Part shown: piece after piece, positions 16,913-25,115 of the stretch
Layout of the letters: every line of letters begins with the position of its first letter
How positions within the stretch are numbered: position 1 is the stretch's first letter
NCBI RefSeq assembly: GCF_002849605.1
Contig: NZ_NPIB01000002.1
Span: 148,520 to 212,519, forward strand
From: Photobacterium carnosum
Lineage (GTDB): Bacteria; Pseudomonadota; Gammaproteobacteria; Enterobacterales; Vibrionaceae
Reading direction: 5' to 3'
DNA: 64,000 bases
The notes under the pieces: generated by a model
Databases searched by the model: none
What the model was told of the DNA's origin: nothing
The model's input: the letters and a program-made list of their open reading frames with translations, nothing else
Program-made: the position numbers and the translations under genes

Positions 16913-17065
16913 GGTAACGATGAATTGTTCATGGGTAACGATGAATTGTTCATGGGTAACGATGAATTGTTCGTGGGTAACGATGAATTGTTCGTGGGTA
17001 ACGATGAATTGTTCGTGGGTAACGATGAATTGTTCGTGGGTAACGATGGGTTGTTCGTGGGTAAC
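16913..17065. repeat. Seven 21-bp direct repeats plus a partial eighth
   Basis: Copies start at 16913, 16934, 16955, 16976, 16997, 17018 and 17039; a final GGTAAC is at 17060-17065. The unit begins GGTAACGATGAATTGTTC and ends with ATG (copies 1-2) or GTG (copies 3-7); copy 7 has GGG for GAA. The 21-bp size suits plasmid iterons or an operator array for the adjacent DndC-like promoter. No Rep gene or DnaA box is seen nearby. Frames through the array encode only repetitive peptides and are not called as genes. Confidence 0.85.
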
Positions 17066-17085
17066 TTACAATACAAATAATAAAA

Positions 17086-17112
17086 AAAACCGAGTATATA
17101 ATACTCGGTTTT
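17086..17112 (-). terminator. Terminator of the PRTRC ThiF transcription unit
   Basis: AAAACCGAGTAT pairs with ATACTCGGTTTT around a 3-nt loop; reading the minus strand it is followed by a long T-run. Confidence 0.85.
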
Positions 17113-17260
17113 CCCACCTATTCCCGATACCATGCTTAAAATATCGGACAAGATTTTCGTAGATTTTATATTGATACTGGTATTTGCTGCGGAATCCATT
17201 CCCTTAAAGCATACTAACATTAAATGTTAATATCGCAAGCAATAGGTGCATAAATTAGTA

Positions 17261-18034
17261 TTAATTATTTGTTGGCTTCCATCCATAAAATCCCCACTCA
17301 ATAGGATCGACATTCATGCGAGTTGTTGTCGCCTCATGCAAGTCGATAAATATACCATTATGTTCTAATCGACCTTGGCGGAAGAACGGGAATAAGAGCA
17401 TGGATGCCGCGCTTTTAGCACACATTGAATTGATACCAAATGTTTGTTTTGCTATTGCTTCTTCTGTTGAGCATGATGGTACTTCATGCTCAGTTTCAGA
17501 AATTGTTTCCCACTGACTACCGAATAAATCGAACGGTGACGGAATCTCTTTACCACTTAACGCTTTACCAAAATATGCTTGCGCTGTGTGATTATCATTG
17601 CCTAAATCGAGCCAGTAGCCATCGAGATGACGCATTCTACTATTAATTACATCATTAATAGTAAGTCGAACCGATGCCTTATCAACACAGGTAATAACTA
17701 TATCAGTTGATGGTAACGATGAAGACTCTGTAATGTATGTCGGTATGAAATCCCAATTCAAGTCACCGAACATGTTAAATCTTGAAATAAGAACCTCAGC
17801 CTTATTTAAGCCAACATCGTGCGCCCAAAAGTTCTGACGAAATACATTTGAAGTGCTAACTTCATCACCATCAATCGCTGTAACATGAATGCCCTTGCCG
17901 CCTAGAGCTTTCAGTATGCCGTTCATTTGAAACAGCTCAGTTAACATAGCTGAACCTGTTCCACCACAACCAATAAGCGTAATGTTTATAACTTTATCAC
18001 CCCATGAAATCGGCATTAGCATTTGAGTTGTCAT
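17261..18034 (-). CDS. PRTRC system ThiF family protein
   Basis: An E1-like/ThiF fold: ITLIGCGGTGSAM is the nucleotide-binding loop, VTAIDGDEVSTSNVFRQNF the adenylate pocket strand, and DIVITCVDKASVR the next strand. WLDLGNDNHTAQAYFG is typical of the PRTRC ThiF family. ThiF/E1 proteins adenylate the C-terminus of ubiquitin-like or sulfur-carrier proteins; here the small PRTRC C protein could be the substrate, which is inferred. ATG at 18034 with GGA about nine bases upstream is preferred over 18082, and the shared promoter element at 18071-18100 supports this. Last gene of the PRTRC cluster. Confidence 0.85.
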   Translation of the reverse strand: MTTQMLMPISWGDKVINITLIGCGGTGSAMLTELFQMNGILKALGGKGIHVTAIDGDEVSTSNVFRQNFWAHDVGLNKAEVLISRFNMFGDLNWDFIPTYITESSSLPSTDIVITCVDKASVRLTINDVINSRMRHLDGYWLDLGNDNHTAQAYFGKALSGKEIPSPFDLFGSQWETISETEHEVPSCSTEEAIAKQTFGINSMCAKSAASMLLFPFFRQGRLEHNGIFIDLHEATTTRMNVDPIEWGFYGWKPTNN

Positions 18035-18070
18035 TTTTATTAGTCCAAAAAGAATAGTTAGTTGATGTGA

Positions 18071-18100
18071 ATATTTTCTCATGGTTTATCAGGTGCGCAA
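18071..18100 (-). promoter_or_regulatory. Shared promoter element upstream of PRTRC ThiF
   Basis: TTGCGC, TG at 20-21, -10 hexamer GAAAAT; 37 nt to the ATG at 18034. Confidence 0.65.
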
Positions 18101-18138
18101 CTGCGTGACCATTGATACCCTACAGGTTCACCAGTATC

Positions 18139-18168
18139 GTAATGCACAAACAATTCAGAATAGTGCAT
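18139..18168. repeat. Second copy of the GTAATGCAC inverted-repeat site
   Basis: GTAATGCACAAACAAT at 18139-18154 is identical to 2515-2530. ATGCAC (18142-18147) and GTGCAT (18163-18168) form an inverted repeat. It lies 39 bp upstream of a shared promoter element, as the first copy lies 51 bp upstream of another. Confidence 0.4.
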
Positions 18169-18260
18169 CTCCGTCGATTGGGTGCAACATTTGTTACACC
18201 CTGTAACCTTTAAAAACCATGAGAGATTATTTATGATTATCTTGGAGTTTTGTCGATTAA

Positions 18261-19016
18261 TTACATTAAATCGCTAACTTTGATATTCAATGAAATCAAT
18301 TCTTCGATCTCAACAGGCATATCCTTACCATCACGCTTACGCCAAAAATTTAAAGAGTCTTTAACTGGTGCGGCTGGATCATAAGAAGTAAATGGCTGGT
18401 TATTCCACCAGTGAGCAAATGCGCTATCAAATAATGTAGCCTCAATGTTTTGAATGTTTGAAAAATTGAGATCAGTCGGTAAATTGGCAGTGCCTTGACA
18501 TAAGTAACCATGCGCATTTACGTTCGGAAGCGGTGGAAGATATAGACACGTATCTAACGTTGGACGGTCGTTTGAATCTAACGCAAAAACATGTAATCTC
18601 TTGTTAGTTTTGTCTAGTGACCATAACATAGGAGTCCACACAACGTTGCAGCAAAAAGGAGGTAAGCCAGCGAATCGAAACCACATAGGGCGTGTTTGTG
18701 ATTTTGTGTACCAAATCATTTGTTCAAAATCATCAAATAAAACATTGTCAGGAATTAACTGCTTTACTTTTTTTTCTTTCTGCTCTGATTTGATTTTGTA
18801 ATGTACATTATTGAAAATGGAATGAAGCTGCTCACCATCAATAAGCTCTCCAATTCCCATTTCATTCTGTTTGTTAAATGAATGGCGAGTCATGAACTCT
18901 TGACCTATAGTGCCGCTATAAAACACTATAGCGAAATCTGGTGCGGCTGATTTAGGCTGTGCCACAGTTTGTTGTGATGATATATCTGTTACTTCATTTT
19001 GCACTGTAAGAGCCAT
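18261..19016 (-). CDS. PRTRC system protein B
   Basis: The 251-residue protein matches the PRTRC B pattern: an N-terminal FAIVFYSGTIGQEFMTRH, MIWYTKSQTRPMWFRF, then LHVFALDSNDRPTLDTCLYLPPLPNVNAHGYLCQG with the family-typical NV...GY.C.G segment, and FAHWWN. The biochemical role of PRTRC B is not known; it occurs with PRTRC ThiF on plasmids. AAGG lies nine bases before the ATG. A shared promoter element is 35 nt upstream, so it can be transcribed separately from the F genes. Confidence 0.85.
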   Translation of the reverse strand: MALTVQNEVTDISSQQTVAQPKSAAPDFAIVFYSGTIGQEFMTRHSFNKQNEMGIGELIDGEQLHSIFNNVHYKIKSEQKEKKVKQLIPDNVLFDDFEQMIWYTKSQTRPMWFRFAGLPPFCCNVVWTPMLWSLDKTNKRLHVFALDSNDRPTLDTCLYLPPLPNVNAHGYLCQGTANLPTDLNFSNIQNIEATLFDSAFAHWWNNQPFTSYDPAAPVKDSLNFWRKRDGKDMPVEIEELISLNIKVSDLM

Positions 19017-19050
19017 GTTGAAACCTTAAATGTTTAATTATTAACTGCAT

Positions 19051-19080
19051 TTATTGTCACATGACTTTTGGTACGCGCAA
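19051..19080 (-). promoter_or_regulatory. Shared promoter element upstream of PRTRC B
   Basis: TTGCGC, TG at 20-21, -10 hexamer GACAAT; 35 nt to the ATG. Upstream of it GTAAGTTAATTACC occurs twice between about 19121 and 19162. Confidence 0.65.
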
Positions 19081-19191
19081 CCCTGTAATATTTTAAATAG
19101 AGGAATGAATAAGGGATTAATTGTAAGTTAATTACCCCCCGTAACATCGTAAGTTAATTACCTCGCCCAATTTCAGGGAATGTCGAGGACG

Positions 19192-20595
19192 TTACAATAA
19201 ATCAGACATTGAAATTAACGCACGATCAATTAATGTGAAATTTTTTATCATTGGTATATATGATTCATCGGTCATTAAATTTAATTTTAAGCAAGCATCC
19301 TCCCCATTCGACATTACGTTTTCATGTATATTATTCAAAAACTCGTCCTCAATATCTGTACCGAATGAAACAAAATTAGAATCATAAAGAGTGGTATCTG
19401 AACCGTTTATCCATGCGTTAGTGTTGTTATATTCGTTAATATCGAAGTTTTCATGGACGCGAGTAAATATAGACAACACGATGTTTAACTTATTTCTGTC
19501 ATTGTCACTTATAGTTAAAGTGTCAATCATTTCGCTTAATTCAGTACAATGAACTTTTAGACGATCTTTAAAGTTTAACTCAGAACGAACAGGCTCAGAG
19601 ATAAATAGCGTATTACATTTTGTAGCTACAAGATTGTCGTATAACGATTCGACTATTTCCGTTTCTGTAATGGTTTTACCGTGAGTTTTTATTGCGTTCG
19701 GAGCTATTTCTGTAATTGCATTACAGAGAACCTCAATATCTAACTGTTCATTGAGTAGTTGTTTCAATTTTGGAAGTTTTTCAGGCGTTATTTCTATAGC
19801 AAAATCATCAACAATAGATTCATCACAATCACTAAATGAATAGTTTAAATACGTTAATCCATAATCGAATATCATGCCAAAAGTGGTCGATTTGTAACTT
19901 TGTGCTGCTGTATCTGTGATCATATTATAGAGTTTATTAGATATAGCAGTTGGATAATTGCTTATGTCCATACCTGCTGTTGCAACAAATGATTCAGAGG
20001 TCAGCCTTATCGCCATAGCCTCATTACTATCCCCATTTTCATCCTCGCCATCACCAAAACAGTTGTCACTATTATATTCAATATTAAATCCCCATCCGTA
20101 ATCATTATTTCGTGTATACCAATGATCAATATCATCAGAAAGTTTAATGTCAGAAAAAATATCCTCTGAACGTTTTAAACAAGACTGAGCAGTTTTATTG
20201 ATACTACCCATTACATCATTAATAAGAACTAATGCCTTATCATCTTGAGTGTCAAGTGAAGCTGTAATGAAGTCGTTGATTTGCTGTTTGTTAATTACAT
20301 CATTTTTCAATGACCACTTGCACAAATTACCCCAAAAGCCATATTCGGAAGTAACTTCATTACAAATTGGAGCAACATATTCTGCTTCGTCAAATATGCC
20401 AATTTTAGCTTTGGCTTGCTCTGACAGGCGTAGTTTTGACTTTACTGCCTTAGCGTAAAACGGAGTCTCAACTTGTTGTAGTGGCATTACATTAGCGGTG
20501 GTAGTGCCGTGGTTGGTAGATCCAAAATTCGACTTGAAGTTTTGCATTGTTTGAAATGAGAGTGGATTTTTAATGCTTGCTGATGTTCTTTCCAT
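19192..20595 (-). CDS. PRTRC system protein F, copy 1
   Basis: A 467-residue protein of the PRTRC F type, identified by position in the PRTRC cluster and by similarity to copy 2 at 20840-22210. Residues about 35-108 are identical to copy 2 (from NVMPLQQVETPFYAK to INKQQINDFI), while the rest is clearly diverged though collinear (matching AWINGS, SFGT, CLKLNL segments). No catalytic motif or membrane segment is evident; many acidic residues. AGGGG precedes the ATG at 20595. Function of PRTRC F is unknown. Confidence 0.75.
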   Translation of the reverse strand: MERTSASIKNPLSFQTMQNFKSNFGSTNHGTTTANVMPLQQVETPFYAKAVKSKLRLSEQAKAKIGIFDEAEYVAPICNEVTSEYGFWGNLCKWSLKNDVINKQQINDFITASLDTQDDKALVLINDVMGSINKTAQSCLKRSEDIFSDIKLSDDIDHWYTRNNDYGWGFNIEYNSDNCFGDGEDENGDSNEAMAIRLTSESFVATAGMDISNYPTAISNKLYNMITDTAAQSYKSTTFGMIFDYGLTYLNYSFSDCDESIVDDFAIEITPEKLPKLKQLLNEQLDIEVLCNAITEIAPNAIKTHGKTITETEIVESLYDNLVATKCNTLFISEPVRSELNFKDRLKVHCTELSEMIDTLTISDNDRNKLNIVLSIFTRVHENFDINEYNNTNAWINGSDTTLYDSNFVSFGTDIEDEFLNNIHENVMSNGEDACLKLNLMTDESYIPMIKNFTLIDRALISMSDLL

Positions 20596-20708
20596 TGTTG
20601 TTCCCCTGCGTTAGATCTTGTGAGTGGATTCTTTTTCTTTTGACTCTCGGCACACGATAGCTGCCAAGAATCTATTTTAGCGAGTAGCTCTAAATCATTT
20701 TCTTTCAT
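20487..20708 (-). CDS. Possible small protein overlapping the start of PRTRC F copy 1
   Basis: The ATG at 20708 lies 31 nt from the shared promoter element, the same distance as in three other units, and GGTGAT lies about ten bases upstream of it. The first ~40 residues (MKENDLELLAKIDSWQLSCA...) read like a real protein, while the last 36 codons overlap the F gene in another frame. It could be a short leader gene coupled to F translation, or a spurious frame. Confidence 0.35.
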   Translation of the reverse strand: MKENDLELLAKIDSWQLSCAESQKKKNPLTRSNAGEQQWKEHQQALKIHSHFKQCKTSSRILDLPTTALPPLM

Positions 20709-20738
20709 CGGTTATGATCACCATGATTTCATGTACAA

Positions 20739-20768
20739 GTATTATTACATGAGTTTTGATGTGCGCTA
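20739..20768 (-). promoter_or_regulatory. Shared promoter element upstream of the F copy 1 unit
   Basis: TAGCGC, TG at 20-21, -10 hexamer AATAAT; 31 nt to the ATG at 20708 and 144 nt to that of PRTRC F. Confidence 0.65.
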
Positions 20769-20804
20769 GTTGTACTAAGGGGGGGCAATATAAGGAGGGG
20801 AACT

Positions 20805-20829
20805 GTCCTTACGGGATTATTGTAAGGAC
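20805..20829. repeat. Hairpin after PRTRC F copy 2
   Basis: GTCCTTAC (20805-20812) and GTAAGGAC (20822-20829) form an 8-bp stem just downstream of the F copy 2 stop. There is no T-run, so it may slow or partly stop transcription between the two F units. Confidence 0.4.
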
Positions 20830-20839
20830 ATTACAAAAA

Positions 20840-22210
20840 TTAATTTTGATTGATTATTTGTGCTAATGCTATGAGAGCAGTATTAATTAAACAGATGTTT
20901 TTTAATAATGGCTCATAATCATGTTCACTATGCAGATTAAGTTTAAGACAAGCTAATTCACCAGTACATTGATTGTTATCTTGCATATTATCTAAAAAAT
21001 AATCTTCGGTGCTTGTTCCAAACGAGATAAAATTTGACTCATACAACGAAATATTTGAACCATTAATCCATGCGTTATTATCACCCTCGGCTGAGGCATC
21101 ATAATTATCAATAACTCGCTGTATGACCATTACGATAGAGTTGAGTTTTTTCTGTTCGCGTTCCGATATGTACCATTTCACATGACGTAAATGACATTTA
21201 ATCTCTTGGATGTAGGCAGCAAATAACGTTGTAATTGATGAATTGTTTTTGGGTATTTTACGTACATAAAGACTTAGGCATTTAGTTGCGTCTAAATATT
21301 CTTGTAATGAACGAAGGGGAAGTTCATCGTGAAAATCTAAACCGTACTTAGCCATTGCCTTTGGTGCTAATTTACTAACCTCGTCCTTAATTTCGTTATA
21401 TTCAGATGATTCCATAATTTTTGAAAATTCATCAAAATTTTCTTGCGTTATTTCTTTCGCAAAGTCAGTAATAACATCCTCACCAAAATCAGCCAAATCC
21501 CAAGCAATGACCCCATAATGCTCAATCATTTCAAAAGTAGACGCTTTATATGCCAACGAAGCTAAATCTGTAAGCATGTTATATAGTGTGTTTGAAATTT
21601 TGGGATTACCATTATCTATATCAAACGATAGGGTTCCTACAAAACAATCACTAGCAAGCCTAATCGCCATTCCATCATTTGACTCACCGTTTTCATCACA
21701 ATCATTACCAAACTCACCCTGTTGAAAAAAGCTAACATTCATCCCCCATTCGCTATCATCAACTTTAAACCATTGAGCCAATACCTCATTAATTTCAATG
21801 TCAGAAAAAATAGTCGCTGAACGTTTTAAACAAGACTGGGCGGTTTTATTGATACTACCCATTACATCATTAATAAGAACTAACGCCTTATCATCTTGTT
21901 GGCTGTTAATTGGCGAAGAAATGAAGTCGTTGATTTGCTGTTTGTTAATTACATCATTTTTCAATGACCACTTGCACAAATTACCCCAAAAGCCATATTC
22001 GGAAGTAACTTCATTACAAATTGGAGCAACATATTCTGCTTCGTCAAATATGCCAATTTTAGCTTTGGCTTGTTCTGATAGGCGTAGTTTTGACTTTACC
22101 GCCTTAGCGTAAAACGGAGTCTCAACTTGTTGTAGTGGCATTACATTAGCAGTGGTAGTGTTAAATGCGCCTTTAGCTTTAGGTAAAATTTGAAATGTTG
22201 TCATTGTCAT
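20840..22210 (-). CDS. PRTRC system protein F, copy 2
   Basis: A 456-residue paralogue of the F protein at 19192-20595. DNA at about 21812-22161 is nearly identical to about 20158-20508 of copy 1, with a short divergent indel region between, whereas the remainder differs strongly. This suggests an old duplication with recent recombination between the 5' parts. It follows PRTRC C by 59 nt in the E-C-F operon. Two ATGs (22210 and 22204) are possible starts. Function unknown. Confidence 0.75.
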   Translation of the reverse strand: MTMTTFQILPKAKGAFNTTTANVMPLQQVETPFYAKAVKSKLRLSEQAKAKIGIFDEAEYVAPICNEVTSEYGFWGNLCKWSLKNDVINKQQINDFISSPINSQQDDKALVLINDVMGSINKTAQSCLKRSATIFSDIEINEVLAQWFKVDDSEWGMNVSFFQQGEFGNDCDENGESNDGMAIRLASDCFVGTLSFDIDNGNPKISNTLYNMLTDLASLAYKASTFEMIEHYGVIAWDLADFGEDVITDFAKEITQENFDEFSKIMESSEYNEIKDEVSKLAPKAMAKYGLDFHDELPLRSLQEYLDATKCLSLYVRKIPKNNSSITTLFAAYIQEIKCHLRHVKWYISEREQKKLNSIVMVIQRVIDNYDASAEGDNNAWINGSNISLYESNFISFGTSTEDYFLDNMQDNNQCTGELACLKLNLHSEHDYEPLLKNICLINTALIALAQIINQN

Positions 22211-22269
22211 TAATCCACAATATTAATAAGTAAAAAAGGCGCAGTAACTCGACTACGCCTTTTCTTTAA

Positions 22270-22485
22270 TTAACCATTCGTTTTTACTGGTGGCATAATA
22301 ATTGGATAAACAATGCAACCGTTTAGCAATTGTGCATCTTCCTCATAGACCTGAGTGAATCGCAATTGAGGATAATGATTTGCAATAATGCGCACGTTTG
22401 TTTGTAAGTCGGCATCTGGTGCAGGAAAGTTAATTTCAGTCATACCAATTTTAAACTTACGTTCAGCTTTTTTAATAGTAGCCAT
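22270..22485 (-). CDS. PRTRC system protein C
   Basis: A 71-residue protein: MATIKKAERKFKIGMTEINF, PAPDADLQTNVRIIANHYPQL, then a short strand with VYPIIMPPVKTNG. Size and pattern match PRTRC C, a small beta-grasp-like protein. With ThiF in the same cassette it could be a ubiquitin-like or sulfur-carrier partner, but it ends TNG rather than GG, so this is speculative. The ATG at 22485 with GGAG about nine bases upstream is chosen over a TTG at 22500. It is 50 nt after the E gene. Confidence 0.8.
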   Translation of the reverse strand: MATIKKAERKFKIGMTEINFPAPDADLQTNVRIIANHYPQLRFTQVYEEDAQLLNGCIVYPIIMPPVKTNG

Positions 22486-22535
22486 TTTTTGAATCTCCAA
22501 GGTTGGCGGTTAAGATTGAGTGTTGTTTTTAGCTG

Positions 22536-23042
22536 TTAAAGAGGTTGAACATCGAAAAATGAACCTATACTGAAAGCATCATCTGGTGCTGGTGTAGGGG
22601 TCTTAATTGCGTTTTCTGGCTCAGATTTAACGTTGGCATTGTCTTTAACTTTAACCGTTGGAGATTCTTGAACGTTATTAATTGGCGTTGTAGGTTTGAC
22701 TGTTACCTCTGCTGTTTTTGATTTATTCGAACGGTTAGTTACTGGCTTAACTGTAGTAACTGAATTTTTCAACTCAGAGTTATTTAAGATAAACACTTGC
22801 GCATAGTCTGCGATTGATTCATTAAAAGCTGCATCAACTTCTGCAACTTGACCACTTATAGCTAACGGAATGGATAGTGCATTACGAAGTTCTACCTGTG
22901 CTGAATTTTTAATATCAACAACAGTGTTTGATGTTGGTACTGTTAGAATTACAGAAGCATTATCGCCATTAGTATTTATAGTGATAATTGCGCGTTCAGA
23001 GCCAGCATTTTTAAGCAAGTCGCAGATATGTTGTAAGTTCAT
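22536..23042 (-). CDS. PRTRC system protein E
   Basis: A 168-residue protein matching PRTRC E: residues 1-90 form a compact domain (MNLQHICDLLKNAGSERAIIT, VILTVPTS, NALSIPLAISGQVAEVDAAFNESIADY), followed by a long low-complexity tail rich in Pro, Thr, Val and Lys and a short C-terminal motif. AGGA lies nine bases before the ATG. It is the first gene of the E-C-F operon, with a shared promoter element 58 nt upstream. Function unknown. Confidence 0.8.
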   Translation of the reverse strand: MNLQHICDLLKNAGSERAIITINTNGDNASVILTVPTSNTVVDIKNSAQVELRNALSIPLAISGQVAEVDAAFNESIADYAQVFILNNSELKNSVTTVKPVTNRSNKSKTAEVTVKPTTPINNVQESPTVKVKDNANVKSEPENAIKTPTPAPDDAFSIGSFFDVQPL

Positions 23043-23099
23043 TTTTATTATCCTGATAAATTCAATAGGAGAGAGGTAACACCCTCTCTCTCGATGTAA

Positions 23100-23129
23100 C
23101 TATTTTTACATGGTTTTCTATACGCGCAA
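23100..23129 (-). promoter_or_regulatory. Shared promoter element upstream of PRTRC E
   Basis: TTGCGC, TG at 20-21, -10 hexamer AAAAAT; 58 nt to the ATG, the longest spacing of the set. It sits just after the stop codon of the PRTRC ParB gene. Confidence 0.65.
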
Positions 23130-23135
23130 CTCGTA

Positions 23136-24983
23136 CTATTTAAGTTGTTTAATTAGCGTTTTAGGAGCAAAGTCCGTCCAGTCGTAGTTGAAAGACGATA
23201 TTTTTTTTGTAATATCTGTTTTTTTCATCTTAAACAACTTATCAAAAGAACCATCACCATTTTGTTGTTCATAAGCTACAGCAAATCCACTTGCACTACA
23301 CAATTGCTTAATCTGTGCGATGTTATAAATAGATAATCGAGCATCAGTTGGTTGCCACTCATTTTTTGCTAACGTTTTGCTATCATCTGTTTGTGATAGT
23401 ACGTGAATCATTAAATCTGTCGCATTATTCGCTTCACTTTCATAAGCGAAAAACTCAACGGCACGAGTCATGTGTAATTGAATATCTTTAATTGATAATT
23501 TCATACATGTTGCTGTAAGTTGAGTAAGTGACGAATGAGAGCCTAATTCCTTATAACCAGTAGAATGAGCAAGACTCGCTAATGTAAGAGCCATACGAAA
23601 TTGAGGATCATTACTTAATCGTTTAGCACTAGCAGTACGTAAAACCAGTCGATTATCTTGTTGCTGTCCTGTCGATTGTTTCGCTGTAATTTCATATTCG
23701 TTTTTAACATCATCAATCTGTTGCTGTTGTTGTTTAACTACATCATCAACACCTTGATCAATGGTTTTGACGGTATCGTGCATTTCTTTGATAGAACAAT
23801 CACCGCCTGATAGCATTTCACGATATAAACGAGATTTTTCATCGGCTGCGGCTTTTTGAGCGTTTTCTTTCTCTTTATCTGCCGCTATCTGCAATCGTTC
23901 TTCTTCGGCTTCTTTCTCTTGGCGTTTCCGTACACATTGTTTGTAACAGTCGGTGTCGATACATTGGTTAAGCAAGAAATTACCCCACCGCATCGGTCTG
24001 TCGTCTACAACATTCACTTTGTTTTCACAGTTTAAGCAGCCTCCGTTATATTGTTGCTCACCCACAGCATCAGTTTTAACTTCAATACGATCTGATTCTG
24101 GTTTTACATCCCACAAAATCGTCTTTCCGTACTTTTCTTCGATTGCTGATTTTCGTGTGGTAGCAACCCACTCTTTAGCTTTTTTATCAAAACAAGCAGG
24201 GTTTGAACATTTCTGATCTGAATCGTTATCATCACAAAATGCCATTAGTGATAATTGTTCACCCGTATTATGAATACAAGTCGCGCACTCGGTCTTATTG
24301 AATGGGGCATTAGCAAGTGGCAGTAAACGTTTTGACGCTCGAATCTTTAACTCTTTGACTGTGTACGTATTTGGATCTTTGATGATTGCATCAAGAGTGA
24401 TGTTTTGCATTTTTTCATCAAACGTTGATAACACTAACGCATGACCAGCAGTAACAGGAGTTGAGGGATCTGCTAATGCGTCCAGAACAGCTTCGGTGCA
24501 ACGCTTTAACTGTAAGCGGTCACGAAATACCGCTTCACTAACCCCGAGCGTTAGAGCTGCTTGCTTTAAATCCCCATTGGTAAGCGAATAATAGGACTGA
24601 GCAAGATCAGCTTCATCAACAATCGAAATATCAGAACGCTGTTTATTCTCTGCAAGTTGAGCTTCTAACGCCTCTTTGTCGTTGTAGTGAAAAACAACGA
24701 CTGGTACATTAGAAATACCAAGTTGTATTGCTGCGTTTCTACGACCGTAACCAGCACAAAGTTCAAGGCGGTTTTTATTAAGTGGATTAGGACGAACGGT
24801 TAGAGATTGAAGAATGCCCTTTGTTTTAATTGAATCAAGAAACTCCTCGCTACGAGACTCATTACGACGGTGATTTCCACCGATAGATAGATCATCAATG
24901 ATTGTTGGGTCAACTCGTATAGCAGCACCATTAGCAATCTTAGAAAAGTCAAAATTAGCATCTGTAACAATATTCTTGTTCAT
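23136..24983 (-). CDS. PRTRC system ParB family protein
   Basis: A 615-residue ParB-type protein. Residues about 35-125 are the ParB/Srx-like domain (GGNHRRNESRSEEFLDSIKTKGILQ, AGYGRRNAA, EALEAQLAENKQRSD with the ENxxR box), then an HTH-containing segment (LKQAALTLGVSEAVFRDRLQL). A Cys-rich middle (CATCIHNTGEQ, CSNPACF, CLNCENK, CIDTDCYKQC) may bind zinc, followed by a charged coiled coil. The length is typical of PRTRC ParB proteins and far longer than partition ParB. It is distinct from the partition ParB at 25605. Its promoter element lies 56 nt upstream, directly beside the palindromic array. Confidence 0.88.
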   Translation of the reverse strand: MNKNIVTDANFDFSKIANGAAIRVDPTIIDDLSIGGNHRRNESRSEEFLDSIKTKGILQSLTVRPNPLNKNRLELCAGYGRRNAAIQLGISNVPVVVFHYNDKEALEAQLAENKQRSDISIVDEADLAQSYYSLTNGDLKQAALTLGVSEAVFRDRLQLKRCTEAVLDALADPSTPVTAGHALVLSTFDEKMQNITLDAIIKDPNTYTVKELKIRASKRLLPLANAPFNKTECATCIHNTGEQLSLMAFCDDNDSDQKCSNPACFDKKAKEWVATTRKSAIEEKYGKTILWDVKPESDRIEVKTDAVGEQQYNGGCLNCENKVNVVDDRPMRWGNFLLNQCIDTDCYKQCVRKRQEKEAEEERLQIAADKEKENAQKAAADEKSRLYREMLSGGDCSIKEMHDTVKTIDQGVDDVVKQQQQQIDDVKNEYEITAKQSTGQQQDNRLVLRTASAKRLSNDPQFRMALTLASLAHSTGYKELGSHSSLTQLTATCMKLSIKDIQLHMTRAVEFFAYESEANNATDLMIHVLSQTDDSKTLAKNEWQPTDARLSIYNIAQIKQLCSASGFAVAYEQQNGDGSFDKLFKMKKTDITKKISSFNYDWTDFAPKTLIKQLK

Positions 24984-25038
24984 CGTTAAATCTCTACATA
25001 TCCATCAAAATAAGGGAGGACGTTGCCTCGTTCTGTAT

Positions 25039-25068
25039 CTATTTTTACATGCTTTTTGATCTGCGCTA
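25039..25068 (-). promoter_or_regulatory. Shared promoter element upstream of PRTRC ParB
   Basis: TAGCGC, A-rich spacer, TG at 20-21, -10 hexamer AAAAAT; 56 nt to the ATG. The palindromic array begins 48 bp upstream. Confidence 0.65.
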
Positions 25069-25115
25069 GTGGGTAGGGGAATAGTGTTTTTTGTTGTAGT
25101 GTGCTTACAGTAGGT

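Noticed and set aside
16888-17220. Long frames on both strands through the 21-bp repeats
   Set aside because: They exist only because 21 is divisible by three; the peptides are pure heptapeptide repeats without RBS or conservation-like features.
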